NCBI RefSeq assembly: GCF_032229285.1
Contig: NZ_CP135084.1
Span: forward strand, 1,674,001-1,738,000
Direction of reading: 5' to 3'
Length of the DNA: 64,000 nucleotides
Source: Rheinheimera sp. MMS21-TC3
GTDB taxonomy: Bacteria; Pseudomonadota; Gammaproteobacteria; Enterobacterales; Alteromonadaceae
Within the stretch, counting starts at the first letter, position 1. Each line of letters starts with the position of its first letter. Positions 19,563 to 29,173 of the stretch are shown piece after piece. The notes below the pieces were generated by a model. The model was not told where the DNA came from and did no database searches. It worked only from the letters and a program-made list of their open reading frames with translations. Both the position numbers and the translations under genes were made by a program.

Positions 19563-20993
19563 TTACGCAACTGCTGGCACTGGTTCGGCCAAACTTTCTT
19601 TAGATGCACGGATAGTTTTAAATACGTTGTATGCCATTATCAACATACCGGCAACAACAAATACACCGCCAACAAAGCGCATAAAGTAAAATGGCATAGT
19701 TGCTTCAAGACTTTGGACAAAGCTATAAGTTAAGGTACCGTCAGTATTTACAGCACTCCACATCATGCCTTGGGTAATACCTGAGATCCACATGGCTACG
19801 ATATACAACACAACACCTATAGTATGTAACCAGAAGTGAGTGTTAATTAAAGAGGTGCTAAACATACGAGTTTTATTATATAACACCGGAATAAGGTGAT
19901 AGATAGCACCGATAGAAATCATAGCCACCCAACCTAAAGCACCCGAGTGAACGTGACCTACAGTCCAGTCAGTGTAGTGAGATAAAGCATTAACCGATTT
20001 AATTGCCATCATTGGGCCTTCAAAGGTAGACATACCATAGAAAGACAATGAAACAATTAAGAAACGTAAAATAGGATCAGTTTTAAGTTTATGCCAAGCA
20101 CCAGATAAAGTCATAATACCGTTAATCATACCGCCCCAGCTTGGTACGAATAAGATAACCGACATCACCATACCTAAAGATTGAGTCCAATCTGGCAGCG
20201 CTGTATAAATTAAATGGTGCGAGCCTACCCAAATATATAAGGCGATCAAGGCCCAGAAGTGAACGATTGATAAGCGGTACGAGTAAACAGGGCGACCAGC
20301 TTGCTTAGGTACGAAGTAATACATCATGCCCAAGAAACCAGCAGTTAGTAAGAAACCAACCGCATTATGGCCATACCACCATTGCACCATAGCATCTACA
20401 GTACCAGCATAGATAGAATAAGATTTAAAGGCACTAACTGGAATGGCCATGCTATTAACCACATGCAAGGCAGCAATGGTTAAGATAAAACCACCGTAAA
20501 ACCAGTTTGCTACATAGATATGGCTAGTTTTACGTTTAACTAAAGTGCCAAAAAAGACAATAGCATAAGAAATCCAAACGATAGTCAGTAAAATATCGAT
20601 AGGCCATTCTAATTCTGCATATTCTTTAGTTGAGGTTAAGCCCATAGGTAAGGTGATAACGGCTGCAACTATAATTGCTTGCCAACCCCAGAAGGTAAAC
20701 ATTGCTAACTTCTCAGCAAAAAGTCGTACTTGGCAAGTGCGCTGTACAACATAATAACTGGTAGCAAATAAGGCACTAGTACCAAATGCAAAAATTACCG
20801 CATTGGTATGTAAAGGCCGCAGTCGACTATAAGTTAGCCAAGGGATATCAAAGTTTAATGCTGGCCAGTATAACTGGGCCGCGATAAAAACGCCCAACCC
20901 CATGCCAACAATACCCCAAATAACGGTAGTGATAGCAAAAAGGCGGACAACGCTATAGTTGTAATCAACATTTAACGATTTTGTCTGGCTCAT
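19563..20993 (-). CDS. ccoN: cbb3 cytochrome c oxidase catalytic subunit I
   Basis: 476 aa, about twelve membrane helices. Histidine ligands are visible in [14 protein letters not shown] (low-spin heme), [21 protein letters not shown] (CuB region with the cross-linked Tyr further on), [12 protein letters not shown], and [15 protein letters not shown]. High-affinity terminal oxidase reducing O2 under low oxygen. First gene of the minus-strand cco operon. Confidence 0.98.
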   Translation of the reverse strand: MSQTKSLNVDYNYSVVRLFAITTVIWGIVGMGLGVFIAAQLYWPALNFDIPWLTYSRLRPLHTNAVIFAFGTSALFATSYYVVQRTCQVRLFAEKLAMFTFWGWQAIIVAAVITLPMGLTSTKEYAELEWPIDILLTIVWISYAIVFFGTLVKRKTSHIYVANWFYGGFILTIAALHVVNSMAIPVSAFKSYSIYAGTVDAMVQWWYGHNAVGFLLTAGFLGMMYYFVPKQAGRPVYSYRLSIVHFWALIALYIWVGSHHLIYTALPDWTQSLGMVMSVILFVPSWGGMINGIMTLSGAWHKLKTDPILRFLIVSLSFYGMSTFEGPMMAIKSVNALSHYTDWTVGHVHSGALGWVAMISIGAIYHLIPVLYNKTRMFSTSLINTHFWLHTIGVVLYIVAMWISGITQGMMWSAVNTDGTLTYSFVQSLEATMPFYFMRFVGGVFVVAGMLIMAYNVFKTIRASKESLAEPVPAVA

Positions 20994-21262
20994 GTTGAGT
21001 TCCGCTGAAGTTTGTGCTGGTTACTAAAAAGCTGCCTAGGCAACCGTTGCTATTAACCCTGCTTTTTTAATACAAAGTATTATAAGTAAGGTTATTCTGG
21101 GTATATATACTAAGGTGTTTAGGCTGAAAAAGATAGCCGAAACCCAGAATTTATGGCTTGAAATCAATATCAGTTTAGTAAATAGTCATTTGTAATGTAA
21201 ATTTAGGCTTTTCAGCTAAAGCAGTTTACACTATCGCTAACATTCTAAATTTAAGGCTTATT

Positions 21263-21682
21263 ATGCCAGCCATATATTTAGCCCTTTTAGTGGCGCTATT
21301 TTTGACTGCTTGTGATAATCGAATTAATCTCAACCAATCGCCGTTAACTCTGTTAGAAACGGCTTCGTTGCAATTAGTGTTAAATAATCAGCAGGCGCCA
21401 GTAGAAACGCCTCTAGAATTAGTGCTAACGGTTGCTATAGATGAAAATAAAACACCTGTTACTATTACCGCAGATATTGTCGGTGTTTCCATGTATATGG
21501 GCAAAATCCCTTTACGTTTTGTTTCTGTCACCAACCCGACAAAGCATACTGCGTTATATAAAGCAGAATTTTTGTTAGGCGCTTGTAGTGAACCTAATAT
21601 GCAATGGCAACTAAATATGCATATTGTTTATAGTGATGGCAGTACTGAAACTAAAACCAGTAAATTTTATTCCAGTTGGTAA
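21263..21682 (+). CDS. Small lipoprotein divergent from ccoN (FixH/YtkA-like fold suspected)
   Basis: 139 aa with a lipobox (LFLTAC, Cys17), so probably anchored to a membrane. The mature part is beta-rich and contains ITADIVGVSMYMGKIPLRF, whose paired methionines echo the MxxMG motif of YtkA/FixH-type copper-binding domains, and a cysteine in LGACSEP. Copper delivery to the oxidase is an inference from motif and location. TTAAGG is the ribosome site. Confidence 0.55.
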   Translation: MPAIYLALLVALFLTACDNRINLNQSPLTLLETASLQLVLNNQQAPVETPLELVLTVAIDENKTPVTITADIVGVSMYMGKIPLRFVSVTNPTKHTALYKAEFLLGACSEPNMQWQLNMHIVYSDGSTETKTSKFYSSW

Positions 21683-21695
21683 TCACAAAAACTGT

Positions 21696-21740
21696 CGCTG
21701 TTAACTAGGCTAGGTAATATGCTTGGTTAAGTTAACAGCG
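21696..21740. terminator. Hairpin between convergent lipoprotein and gap genes
   Basis: Ten-base perfect arms CGCTGTTAAC (21696-21705) and GTTAACAGCG (21731-21740) enclose a 25-nt spacer. The long loop lowers the certainty that this is a classic terminator. Confidence 0.45.
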
Positions 21741-21771
21741 TACAAGTTTCAAGTTTTAAATTAAAATTAAC

Positions 21772-22782
21772 TTACAAATATTGTTTTAAAAATAAGCTGT
21801 TATCTAACATCCTATTACAAAATCCCCATTCATTATCGTACCATGCCATTACCTTCACTAAGCGACCTTTAACCCGAGTTTCATTAGCGTCAAAAATAGC
21901 AGACATAGGGTGATGGTTAAAATCAATAGAGACCAAGGGTATATCGTTTACTGCTAGCACTTCATTTAATGGTGCTGTGCTGGCAGCTTGTTTAATAATA
22001 TTATTCACTTCTTCTACACTAGTATCTCTTGAGGCTAAGAAACTTAAATCTATTAAGGATACATTTAAAATAGGCACCCTTACGGCTAAGCCATCAAATT
22101 TACCTTCTAACTCTGGTATCACTAAACCAACAGCTGCTGCTGCGCCAGTCTTGGTGGGGATCATCGACATAGCTGCTGCTCTGGCACGACGCGGATCTTT
22201 ATGGTGAACATCGGTCAGGGACTGATCATTAGTATAAGCATGAATAGTGGTCATTAAACCAGACTCTATTCCTAAAGCTTGATGTAAGGGTTGTACGACA
22301 GGGACTAAGCAGTTAGTGGTGCAAGAGGCGTTAGAAATAACTGTCATATCAGCGGTAATACTATGGTGATTAACCCCATAAACAATAGTCGCATCCGCGC
22401 CTTTAGCGGGTGCTGAAATTAATACTTTTTTGGCGCCAGCCGTTAAGTGGGCAGCCGCTTTAGTTCTATCATTAAAAGCACCACTGCACTCTAGTACTAT
22501 ATCTATTTGCAATTGCTGCCAAGGTAACTTGCTGGGATCAGCTTGGCTAAAGACTACAATTTTATCGTTATTAACAAAGATGTTATCAGCATCATGCTCT
22601 ACCGTTGCAGCAAAAATGCCATGCGCAGTATCATATTTTAATAGATGAGCATTCATTGCTGTATCGGTAAGATCATTTATAGCAATTACTTGAATATCTT
22701 TATATTTATCATTTTCGTATATGGCTCTGACAATATTTCTACCAATACGACCAAAGCCATTTATTGCAACTCTAATTGACAT
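21772..22782 (-). CDS. gap: Type I glyceraldehyde-3-phosphate dehydrogenase
   Basis: 336 aa. Converts glyceraldehyde 3-phosphate to 1,3-bisphosphoglycerate with NAD(P). Seen: [11 protein letters not shown]ossmann motif, active-site SNASCTTNC with the cysteine near residue 153, [23 protein letters not shown] and the C-terminal [12 protein letters not shown]. The residue after the first beta strands (INDLTD) suggests NAD use. Erythrose-4-phosphate dehydrogenase is the close alternative, but the [18 protein letters not shown] pattern favours Gap. A HexR-like operator lies 42 nt upstream. Confidence 0.9.
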   Translation of the reverse strand: MSIRVAINGFGRIGRNIVRAIYENDKYKDIQVIAINDLTDTAMNAHLLKYDTAHGIFAATVEHDADNIFVNNDKIVVFSQADPSKLPWQQLQIDIVLECSGAFNDRTKAAAHLTAGAKKVLISAPAKGADATIVYGVNHHSITADMTVISNASCTTNCLVPVVQPLHQALGIESGLMTTIHAYTNDQSLTDVHHKDPRRARAAAMSMIPTKTGAAAAVGLVIPELEGKFDGLAVRVPILNVSLIDLSFLASRDTSVEEVNNIIKQAASTAPLNEVLAVNDIPLVSIDFNHHPMSAIFDANETRVKGRLVKVMAWYDNEWGFCNRMLDNSLFLKQYL

Positions 22783-22823
22783 ACTGACTCCAATTAACGA
22801 ACAAAACTTTTAAAAAGCAATAC

Positions 22824-22838
22824 TGTAGTTAAATTACA
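22824..22838. promoter_or_regulatory. HexR-like operator upstream of gap
   Basis: TGTAGTTAAATTACA differs by one base from the palindrome TGTAATTAAATTACA reported for HexR, the KDPG-responsive regulator of central sugar metabolism in gammaproteobacteria. gap-type genes are known HexR targets in Shewanella. Spacing (42 nt from the start codon) suits a promoter-overlapping site. Confidence 0.65.
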
Positions 22839-23012
22839 TTAAATATAGCGTTAAGCAAGATAAAGCCAGTAGTAAAGGCTAGTTTTTTATTAAGTGAGCT
22901 TAAGTCTGGCTAATGCCTTTTAATGCGTCACAAAAAGCACTTCTTGCCCTAGTTGTTAATACAATATAGTCGATTTAGCATCGGTTTAGCGCTAGAGTGT
23001 AGGCTTAATTGT

Positions 23013-23032
23013 TGTCATTTTGTATAATGACA
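23013..23032. promoter_or_regulatory. Palindrome overlapping the -10 of the gnd promoter
   Basis: Seven-base perfect arms TGTCATT and AATGACA around a 6-nt centre. A TATAAT (23023-23028) lies within it, so a protein bound here would block RNA polymerase. No good -35 is seen 17 nt upstream. The regulator is unknown; the sequence is not the HexR consensus. Confidence 0.5.
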
Positions 23033-23094
23033 TGGTCTTAATCGCGTTGCTCAGGCTTTAGCGCATTGTTGTGAATATTACTAAGGATTGTCAG

Positions 23095-24618
23095 ATGGCT
23101 AAGCCAAAATGTGACATCGGATTTATTGGTGCCGGTGTAATGGGCAAAAATCTTATTTTAAATCTAGCTGATAATGGTTATCGCGTAGCCGCTTTTGATT
23201 TAGACCATCAAAAGCTAACGCAATTATTGCAACAAGATAGTCAAGAGCGGGGGGAGCAGCCAGCAAGAATCATTGGCTGTAGTTCGTATACTGAATTGTT
23301 ATCTTGTTTATCTGCACCCCATTTAATTATTTTATCTATACCGGCAGGTAAAGCGGTAGATGATGTTTGTTACAAGTTAATTGATGCGGGTATTGGTGCC
23401 GATGATATTGTTGTCGACACCGGTAACAGTTTATGGACAGACACAGTTGCGCGTGAAAAAGCCTTTGAAAGTAAATTTATTTTCTTTTCTACCGCAGTAT
23501 CAGGGGGGGAAGTCGGAGCGCGTTTTGGTCCATCTTTAATGCCAAGTGGTGATCCTTATGCTTGGACACGTATTCAACCAATCTGGCAAGCAATAGCAGC
23601 AAAAGTAGATGCAGACACAGGCGAGCCTATTGAACGCTTTGAACCTGGCAAGCCCGTAACCGAAGGTGAGCCTTGTGCCGTTTATATAGGGCCTAGCGGC
23701 TCGGGGCATTATGTCAAAATGGTCCATAACGGTATTGAATATGCCGATATGCAGCTAATTTGCGAAGTGTATCAAGTTATGCGCGATACTTTACACATGT
23801 CTGCTGCTGAAGTAGCAGCGGTATTTAAACAATGGAATAAAGGTTTATTGCATAGCTATTTAATTGAAATTAGTGCCGAAGTTTTAGCCGCTAAAGATTC
23901 TGAAACAGGCTTGCCACTAGTGGATGTTATTCTTGACCAAGCAGCACAAAAAGGCACAGGGTTATGGACAGCTGTAAGTAGCTTACAATTAGGTAGCCCA
24001 GCGCCAACTATTGCCGAAGCAGTTTATGCTCGCGCTATATCGTCTTTAAAGTCTGAACGGGTTAAAGCCGCTACCGTCCTTGCTGGTCCAGCTGAAAATA
24101 TTATTTCAGCGACAGAAAAACAAGAAATCATTCAATCATTACATGATGCTTTATATTGCGCAAAAATTTGTGTCTATGCACAAGGTTTTAATTTAATGAA
24201 AACCGCAGCTGTAGAACATGGCTGGAAGTTAAACTTTGCCGAGATAGCCAAAATTTGGCGTGCAGGCTGCATTATTCGTGCAGTGTTTTTACAATCTATT
24301 AGCCAAGCCTATCAGCGGGATGATGAATTAGAAAACTTATTACTTGATACGTTTTTCGCTAAACAAATATCTAAATATCAGCAGAATTGGCGCAAAGCTG
24401 TTGCTAATGCCACTTTAGCGGGTATTCCAGTTGCTGCGCTTAGTTCAGCTTTAAGTTATTACGACTCTTATCGTACCGCTGTATTGCCTGCCAACTTATT
24501 ACAAGGCCAACGAGACTATTTTGGTGCCCATACTTTTGAGCGTACCGACAAGCCAAAAGGCCACAAGTATCATGTTGAATGGAGCTTAGCAAATAAACCT
24601 ATGGTGAAAATAAAATGA
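23095..24618 (+). CDS. gnd: 6-phosphogluconate dehydrogenase (decarboxylating)
   Basis: 507 aa. Oxidises 6-phosphogluconate to ribulose 5-phosphate with NADP in the oxidative pentose-phosphate pathway. Seen: [73 protein letters not shown] and the catalytic lysine region. The ATG at 23095 is chosen over a GTG 24 nt upstream because AAGGA lies 7-8 nt before it. Family length is about 470-510. It overlaps purT by ATGA. Confidence 0.95.
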   Translation: MAKPKCDIGFIGAGVMGKNLILNLADNGYRVAAFDLDHQKLTQLLQQDSQERGEQPARIIGCSSYTELLSCLSAPHLIILSIPAGKAVDDVCYKLIDAGIGADDIVVDTGNSLWTDTVAREKAFESKFIFFSTAVSGGEVGARFGPSLMPSGDPYAWTRIQPIWQAIAAKVDADTGEPIERFEPGKPVTEGEPCAVYIGPSGSGHYVKMVHNGIEYADMQLICEVYQVMRDTLHMSAAEVAAVFKQWNKGLLHSYLIEISAEVLAAKDSETGLPLVDVILDQAAQKGTGLWTAVSSLQLGSPAPTIAEAVYARAISSLKSERVKAATVLAGPAENIISATEKQEIIQSLHDALYCAKICVYAQGFNLMKTAAVEHGWKLNFAEIAKIWRAGCIIRAVFLQSISQAYQRDDELENLLLDTFFAKQISKYQQNWRKAVANATLAGIPVAALSSALSYYDSYRTAVLPANLLQGQRDYFGAHTFERTDKPKGHKYHVEWSLANKPMVKIK

Positions 24619-25814
24619 TTCAGCAAGCAGTAAAAATTGGCACACCCGGCACCAACAGTAGTACTAAAGTATTATTATTAGGCTCAGGTGAATTAGGTAA
24701 AGAGCTTTGTATAGAATTAAAGCGCTATGGTTGTGAGGTAATAGCCGTTGATCGCTATGCCAATGCACCAGCCATGCAAGTAGCAGATAAAGCTGTAGTG
24801 ATATCTATGCTAGATAATGCGGCGTTAAGGCAACTTGTAATTACTGAAAAGCCCAACTTTATTGTGCCTGAATTAGAGGCTATTGCCACCTCAGTATTAG
24901 TAGAGTTAGAACAAAGCGGTTTTAAAGTTGTACCTAGTGCCAAAGCAGTAAGCTTAACTATGAACAGAGAAGGCATTCGTCATTTGGCAGCTGTAGAATT
25001 AAAACTGCCAACATCCGCTTATCAATTTGCCAGTGACAAAGCTGGCTTTTTTGCCGCAGTAAATAGTATTGGCTACCCTTGTATTGTTAAACCTGTGATG
25101 TCTTCATCTGGCAAAGGCCAAAGCTTATTGCGTGATGAAGCTGGTTTAGAGAAAGCTTGGCTTTACGCCCAAGAAGGCGGTCGAGCAGGTAAAGGCCGAG
25201 TAATAGTAGAAAGCTTAGTAGAGTTTGATTATGAAATAACCTTACTTACCGTTAACAGCATATCTGGTATTCAATTTTGTCAGCCAATAGGCCATCGCCA
25301 AGAAGATGGTGATTATCGCGAGAGTTGGCAGCCACAAGCTATGTCTAGCGCAGCATTAGAAAAATGTCAGCACTATGCTAAACAAGTGGTACAAGCTTTA
25401 GGTGGCTACGGTATTTTTGGTGTCGAATTTTTTGTTAAAGGCGATGACGTTTGGTTTAGTGAGGTGTCGCCACGGCCACACGATACAGGTATGGTAACGT
25501 TAATTTCTCAGCAACTTAGTGAGTTTGCTTTACATGCCAGAGCTATTCTTGGTTTGCCAATTCCTAATATTAAACAATACGGGCCAGCGGCCTCAGCGGT
25601 ACTATTAGTCAATGGCCAAAGCACTAACATTCAATATCAAGGTTTAGCTAAAGCCTTAATGCAACCCGATACAGAGCTGCGCATTTTTGCCAAGCCAGAA
25701 GTGCAAGGGGAACGCAGAATGGGCGTAGCATTAGCCTTAGCTGAAGATGTGCAAACGGCAACAGCTAAAGCCTTGCAGGTAATTAGTAATGTTAGCGTGA
25801 CCTTTAATGACTAA
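24615..25814 (+). CDS. purT: Formate-dependent phosphoribosylglycinamide formyltransferase
   Basis: 399 aa ATP-grasp enzyme making formyl-GAR from GAR, formate and ATP in purine synthesis. Seen: [35 protein letters not shown] at the N-terminus, [20 protein letters not shown] (ATP-binding loop) and [28 protein letters not shown] (metal site). Start overlaps the gnd stop by 4 nt, so the two are coupled, joining ribose-phosphate supply to purine synthesis. Confidence 0.95.
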   Translation: MIQQAVKIGTPGTNSSTKVLLLGSGELGKELCIELKRYGCEVIAVDRYANAPAMQVADKAVVISMLDNAALRQLVITEKPNFIVPELEAIATSVLVELEQSGFKVVPSAKAVSLTMNREGIRHLAAVELKLPTSAYQFASDKAGFFAAVNSIGYPCIVKPVMSSSGKGQSLLRDEAGLEKAWLYAQEGGRAGKGRVIVESLVEFDYEITLLTVNSISGIQFCQPIGHRQEDGDYRESWQPQAMSSAALEKCQHYAKQVVQALGGYGIFGVEFFVKGDDVWFSEVSPRPHDTGMVTLISQQLSEFALHARAILGLPIPNIKQYGPAASAVLLVNGQSTNIQYQGLAKALMQPDTELRIFAKPEVQGERRMGVALALAEDVQTATAKALQVISNVSVTFND

Positions 25815-25871
25815 GCATTTAATAGCTAAATCTACAATAAGCTTTAACCGGCAAAATATTTGGGGTTTTGC

Positions 25872-26666
25872 TTGTTAGCTTTACAAAATGTTGGTTTACA
25901 GCTTAGCGGTAAAACGATATTAAATAATATAAATTTTCGGCTGAAAACGTCTGAGTTTATTGGCATTATTGGCCCTAATGGTGCAGGTAAAAGCTCGTTA
26001 TTACGCTTAGTGCAGCGGGCCTTATTGCCTAGACAAGGCCAAATAATATTAAAGCAGCAAGACTTAAATAGTTACAGCCAAATTAGGCTAGCGCAATTAA
26101 TCGCTGTGGTGGCACAAAATGTCAGTCCAGTGTTTGCTTTAACCAGCACAGAAGTTGCCAGTATGGGCTTATTGCCTTATAAAAGCTGGTATCAAACCAC
26201 TACCGATCAAGACAGATCTAATGTTAGTCAGGCGTTAAGCACTGTAGGCTTAGCATCTAAAGCCAAGCAGCTAGTTGATACTTTGTCTGGTGGCGAGCAG
26301 CAGCGGTTATATATTGCCAAAGCCTTAGTTCAGCAGCCTGAGTTATTATTGCTAGACGAACCAACCAATCATTTAGATGTACTGTACCAACATCAAATTT
26401 TACAGCTAATCAGTGCCTTGAATATAAGTGTGTTAGCCTGCTTGCATGATCTTAATTTAGCCGCATTATATTGCGATAAATTGTTACTGCTAAACCAAGG
26501 CCAACAAGTGGCTTTTGGTAGCCCAGAGCAGGTTTTACAACCAGACCTGTTACAGCAAGTATTTGGCTTACCTTGTGAGCTATATCAGCATAGTAAACTA
26601 GCAAAACCTCAAGTTATGTTTTATCCCTGTCAAGTCTCAGTTGCGCCTGGGCAACAGGTGCTTTGA
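25872..26666 (+). CDS. btuD: Vitamin B12 ABC transporter ATPase (BtuD-like)
   Basis: About 264 aa ABC ATPase of the iron/cobalamin type. Walker A GPNGAGKSS, signature LSGGEQQRLYIAKAL, Walker B LLLLDEPTNHLD and switch histidine in ACLHDLNLA are all present. No ATG lies near the N-terminus; TTG at 25872 fits GGGG 6 nt upstream, with TTG at 25860 as the alternative. It heads the btuD-btuC-cobO-btuF set, overlapping btuC by 4 nt. No cobalamin riboswitch is visible in the short gap after purT. Confidence 0.85.
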   Translation: MLALQNVGLQLSGKTILNNINFRLKTSEFIGIIGPNGAGKSSLLRLVQRALLPRQGQIILKQQDLNSYSQIRLAQLIAVVAQNVSPVFALTSTEVASMGLLPYKSWYQTTTDQDRSNVSQALSTVGLASKAKQLVDTLSGGEQQRLYIAKALVQQPELLLLDEPTNHLDVLYQHQILQLISALNISVLACLHDLNLAALYCDKLLLLNQGQQVAFGSPEQVLQPDLLQQVFGLPCELYQHSKLAKPQVMFYPCQVSVAPGQQVL

Positions 26667-27691
26667 AAATGCTAAAAAATCATGCCAATGTGTTTTTTAT
26701 CTTAATAAGTTTATTACTGCTAATGAGTATAATGGCTAGTTTATTGTTAGGTACGGTTAATATTAGCGTTATTGAGCTATTTAAGGTGCTGCTATCTCCA
26801 GCAACAAGCAACCACCTAACGAATTCTGCTCCGGTTGTTAATAGCATTTATGATACCGTTATTTGGCAAATTCGCTTGCCACGCTTGTTGAGCGCTTGTT
26901 TAGTTGGCGCAGGTTTAGCTATAAGTGGCGCTATTTTACAAAATATCACCCGCAACCCGCTAGCCGATCCTTACCTGTTTGGTTTAATGGCTGGCGCAGG
27001 TTTAGGTGCGACTATTGTTAGTATTGTATTGCCAGCACACTTTATTAGTATTGCCGTTGGTGCTTTTATTGGTTCCTTACTGGCAGTGGTAATGGTATTT
27101 GCTGTTTGTATTGGCAGCAATTGGCGCAAACCCGAGTTAAGCTTACTAGCCGGTGTGGCCGTGTCTTTTATGTTAAGTGCCATGACCAGCTTTATTTTAT
27201 ATTTTGCCGAGCCTTTTGCTGCTAATAGGGTAATATTTTGGTTGCTAGGCAGCTTAAGCCCAACTGATTGGTTTAGCGTAAAGCTGCTAGCACCCATTTT
27301 TGTGTTAGTTTTATTGTTAGCTTTAGCTTTAAGGCGCCAGTTAGATGCTTTATTACTGAGTGATGAAAGTGCCCAAACCTTAGGGGTAAATACGGTAAAG
27401 TTACGTTTAGTGCTTATTATAGCAACAGCTTTACTAACAGCGGCTATAGTATCGCAAAGTGGGGGTATTGCCTTTGTAGGCTTAATGGTGCCACATATTG
27501 CGAGGTATTTATTTGGTGTGACGGCAACAAAACTGTTAATAGCCAGCGCTTTAATAGGGGCTTTATTTATGATCTGGGTAGATAATCTGGCCAGAATAGC
27601 TTTACCGCAACAAGAAATTCCTTTAGGCGTGGTAACGTCTTTTATTGGCAGTATTTTCTTTTTATTTTTAATGCGTAACCAAGCAAAGTAA
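26663..27691 (+). CDS. btuC: Vitamin B12 transporter permease (FecCD family, BtuC-like)
   Basis: 342 aa, about ten membrane helices. FecCD signatures: LPRLLSACLVGAGLAISGAILQNITRNPLADPYLFGLMAGAGLGA and GGIAFVGLMVPHIARYLFG. It would work with BtuD and BtuF to move cobalamin across the inner membrane. The vitamin rather than siderophore assignment comes from cobO and btuF next to it. Confidence 0.87.
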   Translation: MKMLKNHANVFFILISLLLLMSIMASLLLGTVNISVIELFKVLLSPATSNHLTNSAPVVNSIYDTVIWQIRLPRLLSACLVGAGLAISGAILQNITRNPLADPYLFGLMAGAGLGATIVSIVLPAHFISIAVGAFIGSLLAVVMVFAVCIGSNWRKPELSLLAGVAVSFMLSAMTSFILYFAEPFAANRVIFWLLGSLSPTDWFSVKLLAPIFVLVLLLALALRRQLDALLLSDESAQTLGVNTVKLRLVLIIATALLTAAIVSQSGGIAFVGLMVPHIARYLFGVTATKLLIASALIGALFMIWVDNLARIALPQQEIPLGVVTSFIGSIFFLFLMRNQAK

Positions 27692-27722
27692 ACGCGTAGC
27701 CAAGCAAAAAAGAGTGCAGTAC

Positions 27723-28328
27723 ATGACAACAGAGCAGCAAAAACAACAGCGACACCAGCAACGCCAGCAACGTTTAAAACAAAAAGTAGACCAAGCGATT
27801 AACGCCGCCGTTGCTGAAAAAGGTTTATTGCTGGTAATAACCGGTAATGGTAAAGGCAAATCTACATCTGGCTTTGGCACTGTTGCCAGAGCAGTAGGCC
27901 ATGGCTTAACTGCTGCTGTAGTGCAATTTATTAAAGGCAGCTGGGATTGTGGCGAGCGAAACTTACTTGAGCAACACGGCGTTGAATTTACTGTGATGGC
28001 CACCGGCTTTACATGGGATACACAAGATAAAGCAGCTGACATAGCCGCGGCCGAGCAAGTTTGGTTGCAAGCAGAAGCTTATTTGGCTGATGACAGCATA
28101 GATGTGGTTTTGCTGGACGAATTAACCTATATGCTGAGTTATCACTATATTGATTTAACTCGCATTGAACAGGCGTTAGTTAATAGACCTAAAAATCAAC
28201 ATGTTATAATTACTGGCCGAGCTTGCCATCGACGCCTTATAGAATTAGCCGACACAGTAAGCGAAGTGCAAAGCGTTAAACATGCGTTTGATAACGGTAT
28301 TAAAGCGCAACAAGGTATTGATTGGTGA
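27723..28328 (+). CDS. cobO: Corrinoid adenosyltransferase (CobO/BtuR type)
   Basis: 201 aa. Transfers the adenosyl group of ATP to reduced cob(I)alamin, making the coenzyme form. P-loop ITGNGKGKSTSGFGTVARAVGHG near residues 38-60, VVQFIKGSW, and VVLLDELTYML; the N-terminus is Gln/Arg/Lys-rich as in the family. ATG 27723 is preferred over the GTG at 27714 because AAGAG lies upstream. Overlaps btuF by one base. Confidence 0.92.
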   Translation: MTTEQQKQQRHQQRQQRLKQKVDQAINAAVAEKGLLLVITGNGKGKSTSGFGTVARAVGHGLTAAVVQFIKGSWDCGERNLLEQHGVEFTVMATGFTWDTQDKAADIAAAEQVWLQAEAYLADDSIDVVLLDELTYMLSYHYIDLTRIEQALVNRPKNQHVIITGRACHRRLIELADTVSEVQSVKHAFDNGIKAQQGIDW

Positions 28329-29173
28329 TGGCACTGCTAAAGTTTGTTCAATATGGACTATTGTTAGGCCTGTGCTTTTATTCGCTTAACCTACAAGCTA
28401 AGCCGCAGCGAATTATTAGTTTAGCCCCGCATATTACAGAGCTAATTTACGCTATCGGAGCTAACGAGCAATTAGTCGCGGTAAGTGATTTTAGTGATTA
28501 CCCCAAAGCTGCTTTAGCCTTACCCCGAGTTGCCAGTTATGCTGGTATAAATGTCGAAGCTATTATCGCTTTACAACCTGATTTAATAATTGCATGGCAA
28601 AATGGCAATTCAGCGGCTGATATTAAGCGCTTACAGCAGTTTGGTTTTAACGTGAAGTTTTCTAACCCCTTAACCTTAGATGATATTGCCACTGAATTAA
28701 TCTATTTTGGTCAACTAACCGGCCAGCAACAACAAGCTGAGCAACAAGCTGTATTATTTACTGAGCAACTTACGGCCTTGCGTCAACAATATCAGACTAA
28801 AAAGCGGTTAAAGGTATTTTTTGCTATGAGCACTAAGCCGTTAAGTACTGTTGCTAATAATGCCTGGCCGCAACAAATGCTAACTATTTGTGCCGCCGAT
28901 AACATTTTTGCCAACAGTAAAGGTGATTATCCGCAACTAGGTATAGAGCAAGTACTAGCTGCACAGCCAGATGTGATTATTCACGCCAAAGCGGGTACTA
29001 ACAACGCAGAGTTAGCTAGCGCTGAACGCAAAAATTGGCAAGGCTATAAGGCTATTCCAGCGGTTGCAAAACAGCAGTTTTTAACCGTTAATGCTGATTA
29101 CCTATACAGAACCACACCACGGACTGTAATAGGTATTCAGCAGCTTTGTCACGGTTTAGACTTATTTCGTTAA
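28328..29173 (+). CDS. btuF: Vitamin B12-binding periplasmic protein (BtuF-like)
   Basis: 281 aa with an N-terminal signal peptide (LLLGLCFYSLNLQAKP). The mature N-terminus PQRIISLAPHITELIYAIGANEQLVAVSDFSDYP is the BtuF pattern. The helical backbone protein captures cobalamin in the periplasm for BtuC/BtuD. ATG 28328 shares its A with the TGA of cobO. Ends convergently with the kinase gene, overlapping its stop by 4 nt. Confidence 0.9.
   Translation: MALLKFVQYGLLLGLCFYSLNLQAKPQRIISLAPHITELIYAIGANEQLVAVSDFSDYPKAALALPRVASYAGINVEAIIALQPDLIIAWQNGNSAADIKRLQQFGFNVKFSNPLTLDDIATELIYFGQLTGQQQQAEQQAVLFTEQLTALRQQYQTKKRLKVFFAMSTKPLSTVANNAWPQQMLTICAADNIFANSKGDYPQLGIEQVLAAQPDVIIHAKAGTNNAELASAERKNWQGYKAIPAVAKQQFLTVNADYLYRTTPRTVIGIQQLCHGLDLFR

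Larger units (their letters stand above)
22783..23094. other. 312-nt divergent intergenic region, gap / gnd
   Basis: No gene was seen. It holds a HexR-like box near gap (22824-22838) and, near gnd, a TATAAT (23023-23028) inside a 20-bp palindrome (23013-23032). The rest is AT-rich without recognisable structure. Confidence 0.7.

Noticed and set aside
21158..21173. Possible FNR box upstream of ccoN (TTGAAATCAATATCAG)
   Set aside because: The half-sites are 6 nt apart instead of the required 4 and each deviates from TTGAT/ATCAA, so it is not called, although FNR control of cco is plausible.
26971..27729. 252-aa open frame on the minus strand opposite btuC
   Set aside because: Lys/Thr/Ala-biased shadow of the btuC permease codons; no family motif or ribosome site.
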